Shown: piece by piece, positions 48,799 to 57,791 of the stretch
Position numbering within the stretch: the stretch's first letter is position 1
Layout of the letters: the number at the start of each line of letters is the position of its first letter
NCBI RefSeq assembly: GCF_042670205.1
Contig: NZ_JBHUWD010000004.1
Location: forward strand, 62,001 to 126,000
DNA: 64,000 bases
From: Luteimicrobium sp042670205
GTDB taxonomy: Bacteria > Actinomycetota > Actinomycetes > Actinomycetales > Cellulomonadaceae
Direction of reading: 5' to 3'
Notes under the pieces: generated by a model
What the model was told of the DNA's origin: nothing
Seen by the model: the letters and a program-made list of their open reading frames with translations, nothing else
The model's database searches: none
Translations under genes and position numbers: made by a program

Positions 48799-49977
48799 TC
48801 AGAAGCCGGCGGTGCCGTCGAGGACGGCGCGTGCGACGACGAGCTTCTGGATCTCGTTGGTGCCTTCTTCGAACCGCTGGGCCCGCGCGTCGCGGTACAC
48901 GCGCTCGATGGCGTTGCGGTGCCAGTAGCCCTGCCCGCCGTGGATCTGCAGGGCCTTGTCGGTCACGCGACCGAGCATGTCGACGGCGACCATCTTCGAC
49001 GCGCTCGACAGGGCGCCCGCGTCGGGGGAACCGTCCTCGTAGGCGCGCGCGGCCTGCAGGACGAGCGCCCGCGCGGACGCGATGTCGGCGTAGTTCTCGG
49101 CGAGGTAGAACTGCACGGCCTGCCGGTCGCGCAGCTTCTTGCCGAACGTCTCGCGCCGGTTCGCGTACTCGATCGCGAGCTCCTGGGCCCGCTCCGCGAG
49201 GCCCACGCAGCTCATCGCGACCGACACGCGCGACGGCAGGAGGAAGCCGCCGAGCGCGACCTCGAGCCCCTGGCCCTCGTCGCCGAGCCGCGCGGACACG
49301 GGCACGGGCACGTCGTGGAACCGGAGGATCGCGTGGTCGGTCCCGCGCACGCCCATGGTGTCGGAGTCGTCGACCACCTCGGCGCCCGGCAGGCCCGTGT
49401 TGGGCACGAGCAGGGCGACCGTCCCGTCGTGCCCGCGCGTGCCCTCGAGCCGGGCCGCGAGCAGCCACCAGTCGCACGTCACGCCGAACGTGATGAGGTG
49501 CTTCTCGCCGTTGAGGTAGTAGGTGTCGCCCTCGCGCCTGACCGTGGTGCGGAGGTCCGCGCCGGTGCCTGCCGTGGGTTCCGTGAGCGTGAAGGCGACC
49601 AGCCTCTCCCCCGCGACCGACGGGCGCACGACCTCCTCGAGCTGCGCGGGCGTCGCGTACGGGGCCATCGCGCGCCACGTGCCGTTGATCACGTGCACGA
49701 GCATCCGGATCGAGGCGTGCGAGCGCGACACGATCTCCATGAGCTCGAGGTAGCGCGGGAACGGGATGCCCCGCCCGCCGAGCTCGGGCGGCGCCGCGAG
49801 CGAGAGGTAGCCCCGCTCGCGGAGCTCCGCGAACAGCTCGGGCGGCACGTCGCCCGACGCCTCGATCCGCTCGGACCACTCCTCGCCCGGCCCGGTCACC
49901 CACGCCGTGAGCTCGTCCTTGAGGTCCGCGAACGCGACCTCGTCCAGCGGTGCGGGCTTCTCGACGACGGCGCTCAT
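48799..49977 (-). CDS. Acyl-CoA dehydrogenase
   Basis: This 392-residue flavoenzyme has FTLTEPTAGTGADLRTTV (FAD/substrate site), LVPNTGLPG, LPSRVSVAMSCVGLAERA, and the catalytic Glu in RFEEGTNEIQKL at about residue 375. ATG 49977 overlaps the EPSPS-ligase stop by four bases. In the proposed pathway it would introduce or isomerise ring double bonds during conversion of shikimate-derived CoA esters. An ordinary fatty-acid role is possible in isolation, but not with this operon context. Confidence 0.9.
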   Translation of the reverse strand: MSAVVEKPAPLDEVAFADLKDELTAWVTGPGEEWSERIEASGDVPPELFAELRERGYLSLAAPPELGGRGIPFPRYLELMEIVSRSHASIRMLVHVINGTWRAMAPYATPAQLEEVVRPSVAGERLVAFTLTEPTAGTGADLRTTVRREGDTYYLNGEKHLITFGVTCDWWLLAARLEGTRGHDGTVALLVPNTGLPGAEVVDDSDTMGVRGTDHAILRFHDVPVPVSARLGDEGQGLEVALGGFLLPSRVSVAMSCVGLAERAQELAIEYANRRETFGKKLRDRQAVQFYLAENYADIASARALVLQAARAYEDGSPDAGALSSASKMVAVDMLGRVTDKALQIHGGQGYWHRNAIERVYRDARAQRFEEGTNEIQKLVVARAVLDGTAGF

Positions 49978-52900
49978 GCGCGTCCTCCTCTGCTCTGGTG
50001 TGCGGCGTCCTCGGCGGCGACCAGCGCGGCAGCGCGCTCCCGCAGCACGTTCTTCTGGATCTTCCCGACGGCGTTGCGCGGCAGGACGTCGAGGTGCTCG
50101 AGCCGCTCGGGCCAGTAGTACTTCGACAGCCCTGCCGCCTCGAGGTACTTCTGCATCGCCGCGAACGCGAGGCGCTCGTCGGGCCGCGCGGGGACGACGA
50201 ACGCGCACGCGCGCTCCCCGAGACGAGCGTCGGGCATCGCGACGATCGCCACGTCCGCCACGAGCGCGTGCTGGTAGAGCAGGTTCTCGACCTCGACGAC
50301 CGGCACCTTCTCGCCGCCCCGGTTGATGACGTCCTTGACGCGGCCCGTGATGTGCAGGAACCCGTGCTCGTCGACGTGCGCGAGGTCGCCCGTCCGGTAC
50401 CAGCCGTCGGGCGTGAACACGTCGGCCGTGAGGTCGGGGCGGTCGAGGTAGCCGTCGAACATGGTCGGCGAGAGCAGCTCGTAGTGGCCGTCCGTGCCGG
50501 TCGGCACCTCGTGGCCGTCGTCGTCGACGATGCGGATGCGGATCCCCGGCAGCGGCCTGCCGTCGGTTCCCCACGCGTCCTCGGGCTGGTCGCCGGGTCC
50601 CGCGAGCGTTCCCAGACACGTCTCGGTGGTGCCGAACGCGCCGAGCATCGCCGACCCGAGCACGTCGCTCGCGCGGCGGGCGAGCGCCCGCGGGACCGCG
50701 GCACCCGTCGGGACGAAGATCCGCAGCGTCGACGGCGCGGGCGCGCCGGCCTCGACCGCCGCGACCAGGTCGGTGAGGAACGGCGTCGCGGCTTGCACGA
50801 AGGTCGCGCGACCCGCGTCCTCCCGCGCGCCGAAGACCTGGTCGAGCGCGACCCGCGCGTCCCAGTCGGGCTGGATCACGGACGCGACCCCGAGCCTCCA
50901 GGCGAGCAGCATGCCGTAGAGGAAGCCCGTCTGGTGCGCGAGCGGCGACGGGACGTACACGCGGTCCTCGTCCCCGAGCCCGAGGTGCGCGACCTCCATC
51001 GCGGTCGCGCGCGCGAGGGTGCGGTGCCGGTGCTGGACGCCCTTGGGCTCGCCCGTGGTGCCGGACGTGAACAGGAGCTGGCAGCCGTCGTCGGGCCGGA
51101 CGACGCGGCCCGCCGCCGCGACCCGTGCGGCGGCGCCGTCGCCGAGCGAGGCGAGCGACGCGTCGTAGTAGCGCCACGTCCATTCCTGGGCTTGGCGCGA
51201 CTCGGCGGCCTCGACGGGCAGCGGCGGCTCGCCGACCCGCGTCCCGGGGCGGCCCCGGGCCTGCGTGCGCAGCACGACGACGTGCTCGACGGACACCGGT
51301 CGGCCGGCCGCACGGGCCTCGTCCGCGGCCTCGAGCAGCTCGAGCGGCGGCCGCCGGCGCCGGTACGTCGTCGGGAGGAGGACCACACGGGCTCGGGACC
51401 GCTGGAGCGTCATCGACGTCTCGCGCGGCCCGAACACCGGCATGATCGGGGTCACGACGCCGCCCACCTGCATGACGCCGAGCGCGATCGCGACGAACTC
51501 GCGCCAGTTCGGGAGCTGCAGCGCGACGGGCTCGCCGTGCTCGACGCCGAGCTCGAGGAGCAGCGCGGCGACCCGGTCGGCCTCGTCCTGGAGCTCGCGC
51601 CACGTCGTCGCGACGGGGCCGTCCGGCCCGACCTCGACGACCGCCGTCTCGTCCCCGCGGGTCCGCGCAAGCTCGCGCACCCGGTCGGACAGGACGAGCG
51701 TGCCGTCGTCGGGCGCGGCGTGCGCGCCGAGGCCGCCCGCCTCGGCCTCCGACACGTCGTCCGCGGCCGTGCCCGACGACGTCCAGTCCTCGAGCTCGGA
51801 GGCCGCCTGCGCGCTGTCGACGACCGCGAGGTCGAGCCCGACGGTGTTCATCGCGGTGAGGAACTCCGGGTAGGAGATGCGGTACGCGTGCGGGTAGGTG
51901 AGCGTCGAGACGCCCTCGGCGCGCGTCGCCGCGACCGACAGCGCCATGAGGACGCGGTGGTCGTTGAACGAGGACAGCGGCGCGCCGCGCAGCCGCCGCG
52001 CGCCCGTGACGTGCAGCTCGTCGCCCCGGACGAGCCCGGCGTCCGCGCCGAGGCGCCCCAGCTGGAGCATCGCGCCCACGCGGTCGGACTCCTTGAGCCG
52101 CACGTGCCCGGCGTTGCGGAACCGGCTGGTCCCGTCGGCGAACGATGCCATCGCGGACAGCACGGGCAGCAGGTCGGGGATGGGACCGCAGTCGACGTCG
52201 ACGGGCGCGAGCGGCGACCCGTCGTGGCGCACGCGCACGAAGCCGGTCGCCCGGTCACGCTCGAGCGGGACCCCCATCGCGGTCGCGAGGTCGAGGAAGT
52301 CGGCCTCGGGATGGTCGGTGTCGGCGGCGCGCGTGGCCCGCAGCCCCCGGAGCAGGACGTCCGACGGGTGGGCGGCGGCCGCGGCGATCCCGAACGCCGC
52401 GGACCCGATGTCGGGCGGCAGCTCGTAGCGCGCCGGCGTCGCCGTCTGGTTCGCGGGCACGTGGAACGTCAGCCAGTCGTCCTCGGGCTCGACGACGAGG
52501 CCGAAGTGGCGCATCATCCGCACGGTCAGCTCGACGTACGGGCGCTCGTTGAGGTGTCCCCCGGTCACGTGGATCGTCGTGTCCCGCTCGGCGAACGGTG
52601 CGACGAGCAGCAGGCCCGACAACCACTGCGACAGCGTCCCGGCGATGTGCGCCTCGCCGCCGCGCGGTCGCCGCGGCTGGACGGTGATCGGCGGCCGGTC
52701 GGCGTCCGACTCGAGCTCGACGCCCAGCTCCCGCAGCGCGTCGAGCAGGGCCTTGATCGGCCGGCGCCGGAAGTACTTCATGCCCGTGAGCGTCACCGGC
52801 CGGTCCGCGAGCGCCGCGAGCCCCGTCATGAAGTAGAGGGTCGTGCCCGACGACCCGACGTCGAGGACCCCGTCCTCGGCGCGCGAGCCGTGGTCCACGA

Positions 52901-53156
52901 GGTCGCCGGCGCGGGCCGTGGAGTACGGCCCGCCGTCGATCACGTAGTCGTCCCCGACGACCTCGATCCGGGTGCCCAGCGCATGGAGCACCCCGGTCGT
53001 CCACTCGACCTGACGCGTGCGCGAGACCCCGGTCACCACGCTCCGCCCGGGGGCCAGCGACGCCAGCACCAGCGCCCGGTGGGCGTGGTACTTGGACACC
53101 GGCACCTCGAGCTCCCCGACCACCGCGTCGCCCGTCCCTGCGACCCGAAGCTGCAT
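49974..53156 (-). CDS. EPSP-synthase-like domain fused to an acyl-CoA ligase
   Basis: This 1060-residue protein has two domains. Residues 1-430 are enolpyruvyl-transferase-like: VSKYHAHRALVLASL, VGSSGTTLYF where housekeeping AroA has NAGTAMR, RRRPIKALLDAL, LKESDRVGAML, and SFNDHRVLMAL. Residues about 470-1060 form an AMP-binding CoA ligase: LLFTSGTTGEPKGVQHRH, AFGTTETCLG, WYRTGDLAHVDEHGF, and catalytic Lys in NAVGKIQKNV. ATG 53156 has GGAGG nine bases upstream. In related cassettes these are separate proteins, so the fusion links dehydration and activation of the shikimate-derived acid. Confidence 0.9.
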   Translation of the reverse strand: MQLRVAGTGDAVVGELEVPVSKYHAHRALVLASLAPGRSVVTGVSRTRQVEWTTGVLHALGTRIEVVGDDYVIDGGPYSTARAGDLVDHGSRAEDGVLDVGSSGTTLYFMTGLAALADRPVTLTGMKYFRRRPIKALLDALRELGVELESDADRPPITVQPRRPRGGEAHIAGTLSQWLSGLLLVAPFAERDTTIHVTGGHLNERPYVELTVRMMRHFGLVVEPEDDWLTFHVPANQTATPARYELPPDIGSAAFGIAAAAAHPSDVLLRGLRATRAADTDHPEADFLDLATAMGVPLERDRATGFVRVRHDGSPLAPVDVDCGPIPDLLPVLSAMASFADGTSRFRNAGHVRLKESDRVGAMLQLGRLGADAGLVRGDELHVTGARRLRGAPLSSFNDHRVLMALSVAATRAEGVSTLTYPHAYRISYPEFLTAMNTVGLDLAVVDSAQAASELEDWTSSGTAADDVSEAEAGGLGAHAAPDDGTLVLSDRVRELARTRGDETAVVEVGPDGPVATTWRELQDEADRVAALLLELGVEHGEPVALQLPNWREFVAIALGVMQVGGVVTPIMPVFGPRETSMTLQRSRARVVLLPTTYRRRRPPLELLEAADEARAAGRPVSVEHVVVLRTQARGRPGTRVGEPPLPVEAAESRQAQEWTWRYYDASLASLGDGAAARVAAAGRVVRPDDGCQLLFTSGTTGEPKGVQHRHRTLARATAMEVAHLGLGDEDRVYVPSPLAHQTGFLYGMLLAWRLGVASVIQPDWDARVALDQVFGAREDAGRATFVQAATPFLTDLVAAVEAGAPAPSTLRIFVPTGAAVPRALARRASDVLGSAMLGAFGTTETCLGTLAGPGDQPEDAWGTDGRPLPGIRIRIVDDDGHEVPTGTDGHYELLSPTMFDGYLDRPDLTADVFTPDGWYRTGDLAHVDEHGFLHITGRVKDVINRGGEKVPVVEVENLLYQHALVADVAIVAMPDARLGERACAFVVPARPDERLAFAAMQKYLEAAGLSKYYWPERLEHLDVLPRNAVGKIQKNVLRERAAALVAAEDAAHQSRGGRA

Positions 53157-53410
53157 CGTCGACACCCTCCGCTCTCACGTGGTGCGGACGTGACGGGCGG
53201 CCCGCGTCGGACGCGCGGCGGACGGGCGGGGACGGTTCCCCGTCGTTCGTCGTGGAGGTCTGGCGCGGCGTCGTCGCACGTCCAGCCTGGCTTCTGCGGA
53301 GGTTACCCCTCCGTAGGCTTCGGCACCGTAGGTTTGCCACCAGGCGGGACGTCGTGTCGCGGCTGCTCGGGGACGGGCGCGGGCCGCCGGAGCCCCGGAA
53401 GCCCGGGATC

Positions 53411-54694
53411 TCAGGACTCGCGGGCGCCTTCGAGGGTCAGGAGCTCGCCGCCGGGGAGGACGACGTACGCCGTGGTGCCGACGCCCGTCGACGTCTCGCC
53501 GAGGATCTCGTGGACGACGGTGAGCGCGTCCTCGATGTCGATCGCGTAGCCCTCGACGTCAGCCGTGCCGGTCGAGGCGGCCGTCGTCATGCCGACGACC
53601 TCGCCCTGCGCGTCGAGCAGCGCGCCGCCCGAGTCGCCGGACACGACGTCGGCGTCGACCTGGATGAGCCCCGTGAGCGTCTCGCTGGTCTCGCCGACCG
53701 AGGGCGCCGTCGTGATCGTCCGGTCGAGGGCCGTGACGGTGCCGTCGGCGGCGCGCAGGTCGCCCGTCCCCGCCGAGTTCCCGACGGCGGTCACGTCGTC
53801 CCCGACCGCGAGGTCGTCGCTCGTGTCGAGCGTCGCCGTCGCGAGGCCCGAGGCGCCACTGAGCTGGAGGACGGCGACGTCGTGCGTGGTCGATGCACCC
53901 GTGACGGTCGCCGCGTAGGTCGTGCCGGTCGAGGTGTCGACGACGCGGACCTCGGTCGCGCCCTCCACGACGTGCGCGTTGGTCACGACCTCGCCGCCCG
54001 AGGTGAGGACGATCCCGGTGCCTGCCGACTCGGCGCGGCCGCCGTCCACGAGGGCCTCGACGACCACGACGCCCGTCGCCTCGGCCGATGTCGCCGTCGT
54101 CTGCTCGAGCGCGGTCGACGTGCCGTCCGCCGAGCCCGTGCCGGCTCCGGAGCCCGTGCCGGTCCCGTCCTGGCTCGAGCCGTCCTGGCTCGAGCCGTCC
54201 GTGCTGTCGGGCGGGCCCGACGGCACCTGGTCGGACCCGTCCTGTCCGGGCGCCGAGCCGTCGGTGCCGGCGCCGGAGCCGTCCGTCCCCTGTCCGGGGA
54301 AGCTGCCGCCCGGCCCGCCGACCTGGCTGCCGACGGACGAGCCGCCCGCGGCCTCGGCCGACTGGCCGCCGCCCACGAGCGCGGTGACGCCGGCGCCGCC
54401 CAGCGCGCCGACCACGAGGGCGCCCGCGACGGAGCCCGCGAGGACGCGCCGGGACGTGCGGGTGTGGGCAGGGGCCGGGGCCGCGGACCCGGCCGCGGCG
54501 TCCTGGTCGGGCGCGGGCTGCGCCGGACCGGCCGCGGGGGCCGTCGGGGGCTGCGGCGGTGCGAACGGAGGCGCGGGCGGTGCCGGCGGACCGGCCGGGG
54601 CGGCCTGGAACGTGGGGTCGGCGGACGGCGGCGACGGCACCTGCCCGACGCCGTCGGGCGTGCGCCCCTGCTGCTCGTGCTCGTGCTCGGTCAT
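53411..54694 (-). CDS. Membrane-anchored trypsin-like (S1C) protease
   Basis: This 427-residue protein has a 75-residue Pro/Ala-rich cytosolic tail, one transmembrane helix (about 83-106, VLAGSVAGALVVGALGGAGV), a Ser/Gly/Asp linker with a 5-residue repeat (SSQDG twice), and a trypsin-like domain with His in VTNAHVVEGA, Asp in HDVAVLQLSG and Ser in SGDSGGALLD. No PDZ domain is visible, unlike HtrA. It probably degrades misfolded exported proteins or processes one. ATG 54694 opens the gene. Confidence 0.85.
   Translation of the reverse strand: MTEHEHEQQGRTPDGVGQVPSPPSADPTFQAAPAGPPAPPAPPFAPPQPPTAPAAGPAQPAPDQDAAAGSAAPAPAHTRTSRRVLAGSVAGALVVGALGGAGVTALVGGGQSAEAAGGSSVGSQVGGPGGSFPGQGTDGSGAGTDGSAPGQDGSDQVPSGPPDSTDGSSQDGSSQDGTGTGSGAGTGSADGTSTALEQTTATSAEATGVVVVEALVDGGRAESAGTGIVLTSGGEVVTNAHVVEGATEVRVVDTSTGTTYAATVTGASTTHDVAVLQLSGASGLATATLDTSDDLAVGDDVTAVGNSAGTGDLRAADGTVTALDRTITTAPSVGETSETLTGLIQVDADVVSGDSGGALLDAQGEVVGMTTAASTGTADVEGYAIDIEDALTVVHEILGETSTGVGTTAYVVLPGGELLTLEGARES
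54166..54200. repeat. 15-base tandem repeat in the protease linker
   Basis: CGTCCTGGCTCGAGC occurs at 54166-54180 and 54181-54195, with a partial third copy. It encodes the repeated SSQDG linker unit. It is prone to copy-number change. Confidence 0.75.
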
Positions 54695-54842
54695 CGTGGT
54701 CCTCCTCGGGTCACGGCACCGGCTGGTGCCCGACTCCTAGACCACGCCCCAGACGTGAGACGCGTGCTGTCGCGCGCCCTGCGTCCCCTGTGAGTCTCCT
54801 CCCAGCCGGCTGGGAACCTGAGAGCCGCCGGGGAACGCTCGC

Positions 54843-54857
54843 TAGGCTGCCGCCATG
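54843..54857 (+). promoter_or_regulatory. Leaderless -10 element of the aminotransferase
   Basis: TAGGCT (54843-54848) is followed by six bases and the ATG at 54855. The same arrangement precedes rph, murI and a tandem-HTH gene in the window, so it is a general promoter pattern of this genome. Confidence 0.6.
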
Positions 54858-56093
54858 CCGTCCGAGCGACTCGCCTCCCCTCCCGGCCGCTGGCGCGACG
54901 TGGCGCGCGCGACCGGGCTCCTCGCTCCCGACGGCGCGGTCGCGTCGACGGTGTTCGCGGAGATGAGCGCGCTCGCCGCCCGCACGGGGGCGCTCAACCT
55001 CGGCCAAGGGTTCCCGGACGTCGACGGGCCCGCGTGGATCCGCCGCGCGGCCGCGGACGCGATCGCCCCGGACGCCGAGCACGGCGCCAACCAGTACCCG
55101 CCCGGCCCCGGCATCCCGGTTCTGCGCGAGGCGATCGCGGGGCACCAGCAACGCCACTACGGCCTGACGCTCGACCCGGAGACGGAGGTCCTCGTCACGA
55201 CCGGCGCGACCGAGGCGCTCGCCGCCGCGCTCCTCGCCCTGGCCGGCCCGGGCGACGACGTCGTGACCCTCGAGCCCTTCTACGACTCGTACGCCGCGGG
55301 GATCGCGCTCGCGGGCGCCCGGCACGTCACGGTCCCGCTGGTGCCCGGCCCGGACGGGTTCCGCCTCGACGCCGACGCGCTGCGCGCCGCCGTGACCCCG
55401 CGGGCCCGCGTGATCCTGGTCAACACGCCCCACAACCCGACGGGCACCGTGCTCACGCGGGCCGAGCTCGAGGGGGTCGCCGCGGTCGCCCGGGAGGCGG
55501 ACGCCGTCGTCGTGACGGACGAGGTCTACGAGCACCTCACGTTCGACGGTGCCGCCCACGTCCCGCTCGCGACCCTCCCGGGCATGGCGGAGCGCACGCT
55601 CACGGTGTCGTCGTCGGGCAAGACGTTCTCGCTCACGGGCTGGAAGATCGGGTGGGTCACCGGGCCGGAACCCCTGGTCACCGCGGTGCGGACCGTCAAG
55701 CAGTTCCTCACCTACGTCTCGGGGGCGCCGTTCCAGCCCGCCGTCGCACGGGCGCTCGCGGACGACGCCTATCCCCGCGAGCTCGCCACCTCCCTCGCCG
55801 CGCGCCGCGACCTGCTGTGCGCCGGGCTGGAGGCCGCGGGCTTCGCCGTCGTGCGCCCGCGGGGCACGTACTTCGTCCTGGCCGACGCCGCTCCCCTGGG
55901 CTTCGACGACGGCACCGCCCTGTGCCGGCGGCTGCCCGAGCTGGCGGGCGTCGTCGGGGTGCCGGTCGCGGCGTTCTGCACCGCGGGGTCCGATACCGAG
56001 CGCGCCCTGCGGTCCTGGGTGCGGTTCACGTTCGTCAAGCGCGAGGACGTGCTGCGCGACGCCGTCGGGCGGCTCGGGGCGCTCGGGCGCTGA
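54855..56093 (+). CDS. PLP-dependent aminotransferase (class I)
   Basis: This 412-residue fold-type I enzyme has LNLGQGFPDVDGPAWI, ANQYPPGPGIPVLREAIA, VTTGATEALAAAL, NTPHNPTG and the PLP lysine in SSSGKTFSLTGWKIGW (about residue 257). It resembles the actinobacterial N-succinyldiaminopimelate or kynurenine-type aminotransferases (DapC/KAT family). The substrate cannot be read from sequence. It converges on the lysE exporter. Confidence 0.9.
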   Translation: MPSERLASPPGRWRDVARATGLLAPDGAVASTVFAEMSALAARTGALNLGQGFPDVDGPAWIRRAAADAIAPDAEHGANQYPPGPGIPVLREAIAGHQQRHYGLTLDPETEVLVTTGATEALAAALLALAGPGDDVVTLEPFYDSYAAGIALAGARHVTVPLVPGPDGFRLDADALRAAVTPRARVILVNTPHNPTGTVLTRAELEGVAAVAREADAVVVTDEVYEHLTFDGAAHVPLATLPGMAERTLTVSSSGKTFSLTGWKIGWVTGPEPLVTAVRTVKQFLTYVSGAPFQPAVARALADDAYPRELATSLAARRDLLCAGLEAAGFAVVRPRGTYFVLADAAPLGFDDGTALCRRLPELAGVVGVPVAAFCTAGSDTERALRSWVRFTFVKREDVLRDAVGRLGALGR

Positions 56094-56106
56094 CGGCTGC
56101 CGCGGC

Positions 56107-56724
56107 TCAGCGCAGGACGAGCGACACCGCGACGAGCACCATGACGACCGCGATCACGCCGTCGAGCACGCGCCACGCCGCGCGCCGCGCGAACACGGGC
56201 GCGAGCGCCCGCGCCCCGTATCCGAGGCCGACGAACCACAGCCAGCTCGCGACGCACGCGCCCGCAGCGAACGCCCAGCGGAGCGTCCCGTGGCCGGCCG
56301 CGACGGAACCGAGCAGCAGGACGGTGTCCAGGTAGACGTGCGGGTTGAGCCACGTGAGCGCGAGCGTCGTGAGGACCGTCGCGCCGAGCGCCGCGGGGGG
56401 TCGCTGGCCCGCCGGGTGGAGGGCCCCCGGGTCGTGCCGGGGCAGCGCCCGCAGGCCCGACCGCACGCCGTAGGCCACGAGCACCGCGGCCCCGACCCAG
56501 CGGACCACCTCGAGCACCGCGTCGGACCGCGCGACGACGGCGCCGAGCCCCGCGGTGCCCGCCGCGATGAGCACCATGTCGCTCGCGGCGCAGATCAGCA
56601 CCACCGTCCCGACGTGCTCGCGTCGCACGCCCTGGCGCAGCACGAACGCGTTCTGCGCGCCGATCGCCACGATGAGCGACAGGCCGAACGCGAGACCGGA
56701 AAGCCCGGCGGCGAGGGAGTCCAC
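56107..56724 (-). CDS. LysE/ArgO-type amino acid exporter
   Basis: This 205-residue membrane protein has about five helices and the family opening LSLIVAIGAQNAFVLRQGVR, TWLNPHVYLDTVLLLGS later. It exports basic amino acids such as lysine and arginine. GTG 56724 is divergent from the LysR-type regulator with a 91-base shared control region, the classic LysE-LysG layout, so it is likely induced by internal lysine or arginine. Confidence 0.92.
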   Translation of the reverse strand: MDSLAAGLSGLAFGLSLIVAIGAQNAFVLRQGVRREHVGTVVLICAASDMVLIAAGTAGLGAVVARSDAVLEVVRWVGAAVLVAYGVRSGLRALPRHDPGALHPAGQRPPAALGATVLTTLALTWLNPHVYLDTVLLLGSVAAGHGTLRWAFAAGACVASWLWFVGLGYGARALAPVFARRAAWRVLDGVIAVVMVLVAVSLVLR

Positions 56725-56815
56725 GACGACGACGCTAGCGTCCGACCGCAGGCTCCGGGGCCCCGATCAGTCTGTAGCGCGATGACGATTTCTCACGGCT
56801 CGTTAGCATCGCTTC

Positions 56816-57727
56816 ATGGACTGGGATCTCGCACAGCTCCGCGCGCTCGACGCCGTCGTCTCCCACGGCACGTTCGACGCCGCCGCCCGCGCGCTGCACG
56901 TGACGCCGTCGGCGGTGAGCCAGCGGATCAAGGCGCTCGAGGCGCAGGCGGGCCGGGTCCTGGTCCGCCGGACCAAGCCGGTCACCCCGACGGAGGACGG
57001 GCGCGAGCTGCTGCGCCTCGCGCGTCAGGTCGCGCTGCTGGTCGCCGAGGCCGACGCCGCGCTCGCCGGCACGGGTGGACGCGCGGGCGCGCCCCGGGTG
57101 GTGCTTCCCGTCGCGGTCAACGCCGACTCGCTCTCGACGTGGGCGGTCCCCGCGCTCGCCGGGCTCGGCGACGGCGTGGCGGTGGACGTGCGGCGCGAGG
57201 ACCAGGACCACTCGGTCGAGCTCCTGCGCGACGGCGAGGTGATGGCAGCGATCACGACGCAGGCGCGGCCGGTGCAGGGCTGCACCGTCCAGGCGCTCGG
57301 CGCGATGCGCTACCTGCCCGCGGCCTCGCCCGCGTTCAGCCGTCGGTGGTTCGGCTCCCGGACCGCGCCCGACGTGACGCCGGACGCCCTGGCCGCCGCG
57401 CCGGTCGTCGTCTACGACCGCAAGGACGACCTGCAGGACCGCTACCTGCGCCGGAAGACGAAACGCCGGATCGACCCGCCGCGGCACCACGTGCCGGGCT
57501 CGTCCGCGTTCGCGCAGGCCGTCCGGCTGGGCCTCGGCTGGGGCATGGTCCCCGAGCAGCAGGCCGACGAGCTCGTGGCGCGCGGCGACCTCGTGGTGCT
57601 GGACGAGGCGGGCGCCGACGACGTCCGGCTGCACTGGCAGCAGTGGCGGGTCCGGTCGGCGGCGCTCGACGCCCTCGCGGCCTCGGTGCGCGAGACCGCG
57701 GCGCGGGCGCTTCGCCCGATCGCCTGA
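56816..57727 (+). CDS. LysR-type regulator, LysG/ArgP family
   Basis: This 303-residue protein has the LysR winged HTH (LRALDAVVSHGTFDAAARALHVTPSAVS) and the C-terminal effector domain with two Rossmann-like halves. It is divergent from lysE and should activate it when lysine or arginine accumulates. ATG 56816 lies six bases after TAGCAT, consistent with a leaderless transcript. Confidence 0.92.
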   Translation: MDWDLAQLRALDAVVSHGTFDAAARALHVTPSAVSQRIKALEAQAGRVLVRRTKPVTPTEDGRELLRLARQVALLVAEADAALAGTGGRAGAPRVVLPVAVNADSLSTWAVPALAGLGDGVAVDVRREDQDHSVELLRDGEVMAAITTQARPVQGCTVQALGAMRYLPAASPAFSRRWFGSRTAPDVTPDALAAAPVVVYDRKDDLQDRYLRRKTKRRIDPPRHHVPGSSAFAQAVRLGLGWGMVPEQQADELVARGDLVVLDEAGADDVRLHWQQWRVRSAALDALAASVRETAARALRPIA

Positions 57728-57791
57728 GCCCACCGGAAGCCGTGACGCCCGGCGCGTGCCGCCGCCCGGCGCGTGCCGTCGTCGGACGCGG

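Noticed and set aside
45357..49977. Ordinary fatty-acid beta-oxidation operon
   Set aside because: No thiolase or enoyl-CoA hydratase is present, and an EPSP-synthase-like enzyme has no place in beta-oxidation.
49974..53156. Housekeeping aroA of the shikimate pathway
   Set aside because: The NAGTAMR loop is replaced, a CoA ligase is fused, and the gene sits in an acyl-CoA operon. The real aroA should be elsewhere.
49950..53549. A 1199-codon open frame on the plus strand opposite the EPSPS-ligase gene
   Set aside because: It is an antisense shadow: Arg/Val/Asp-rich low-complexity translation, no family motif, while the minus strand shows two complete enzyme domains.
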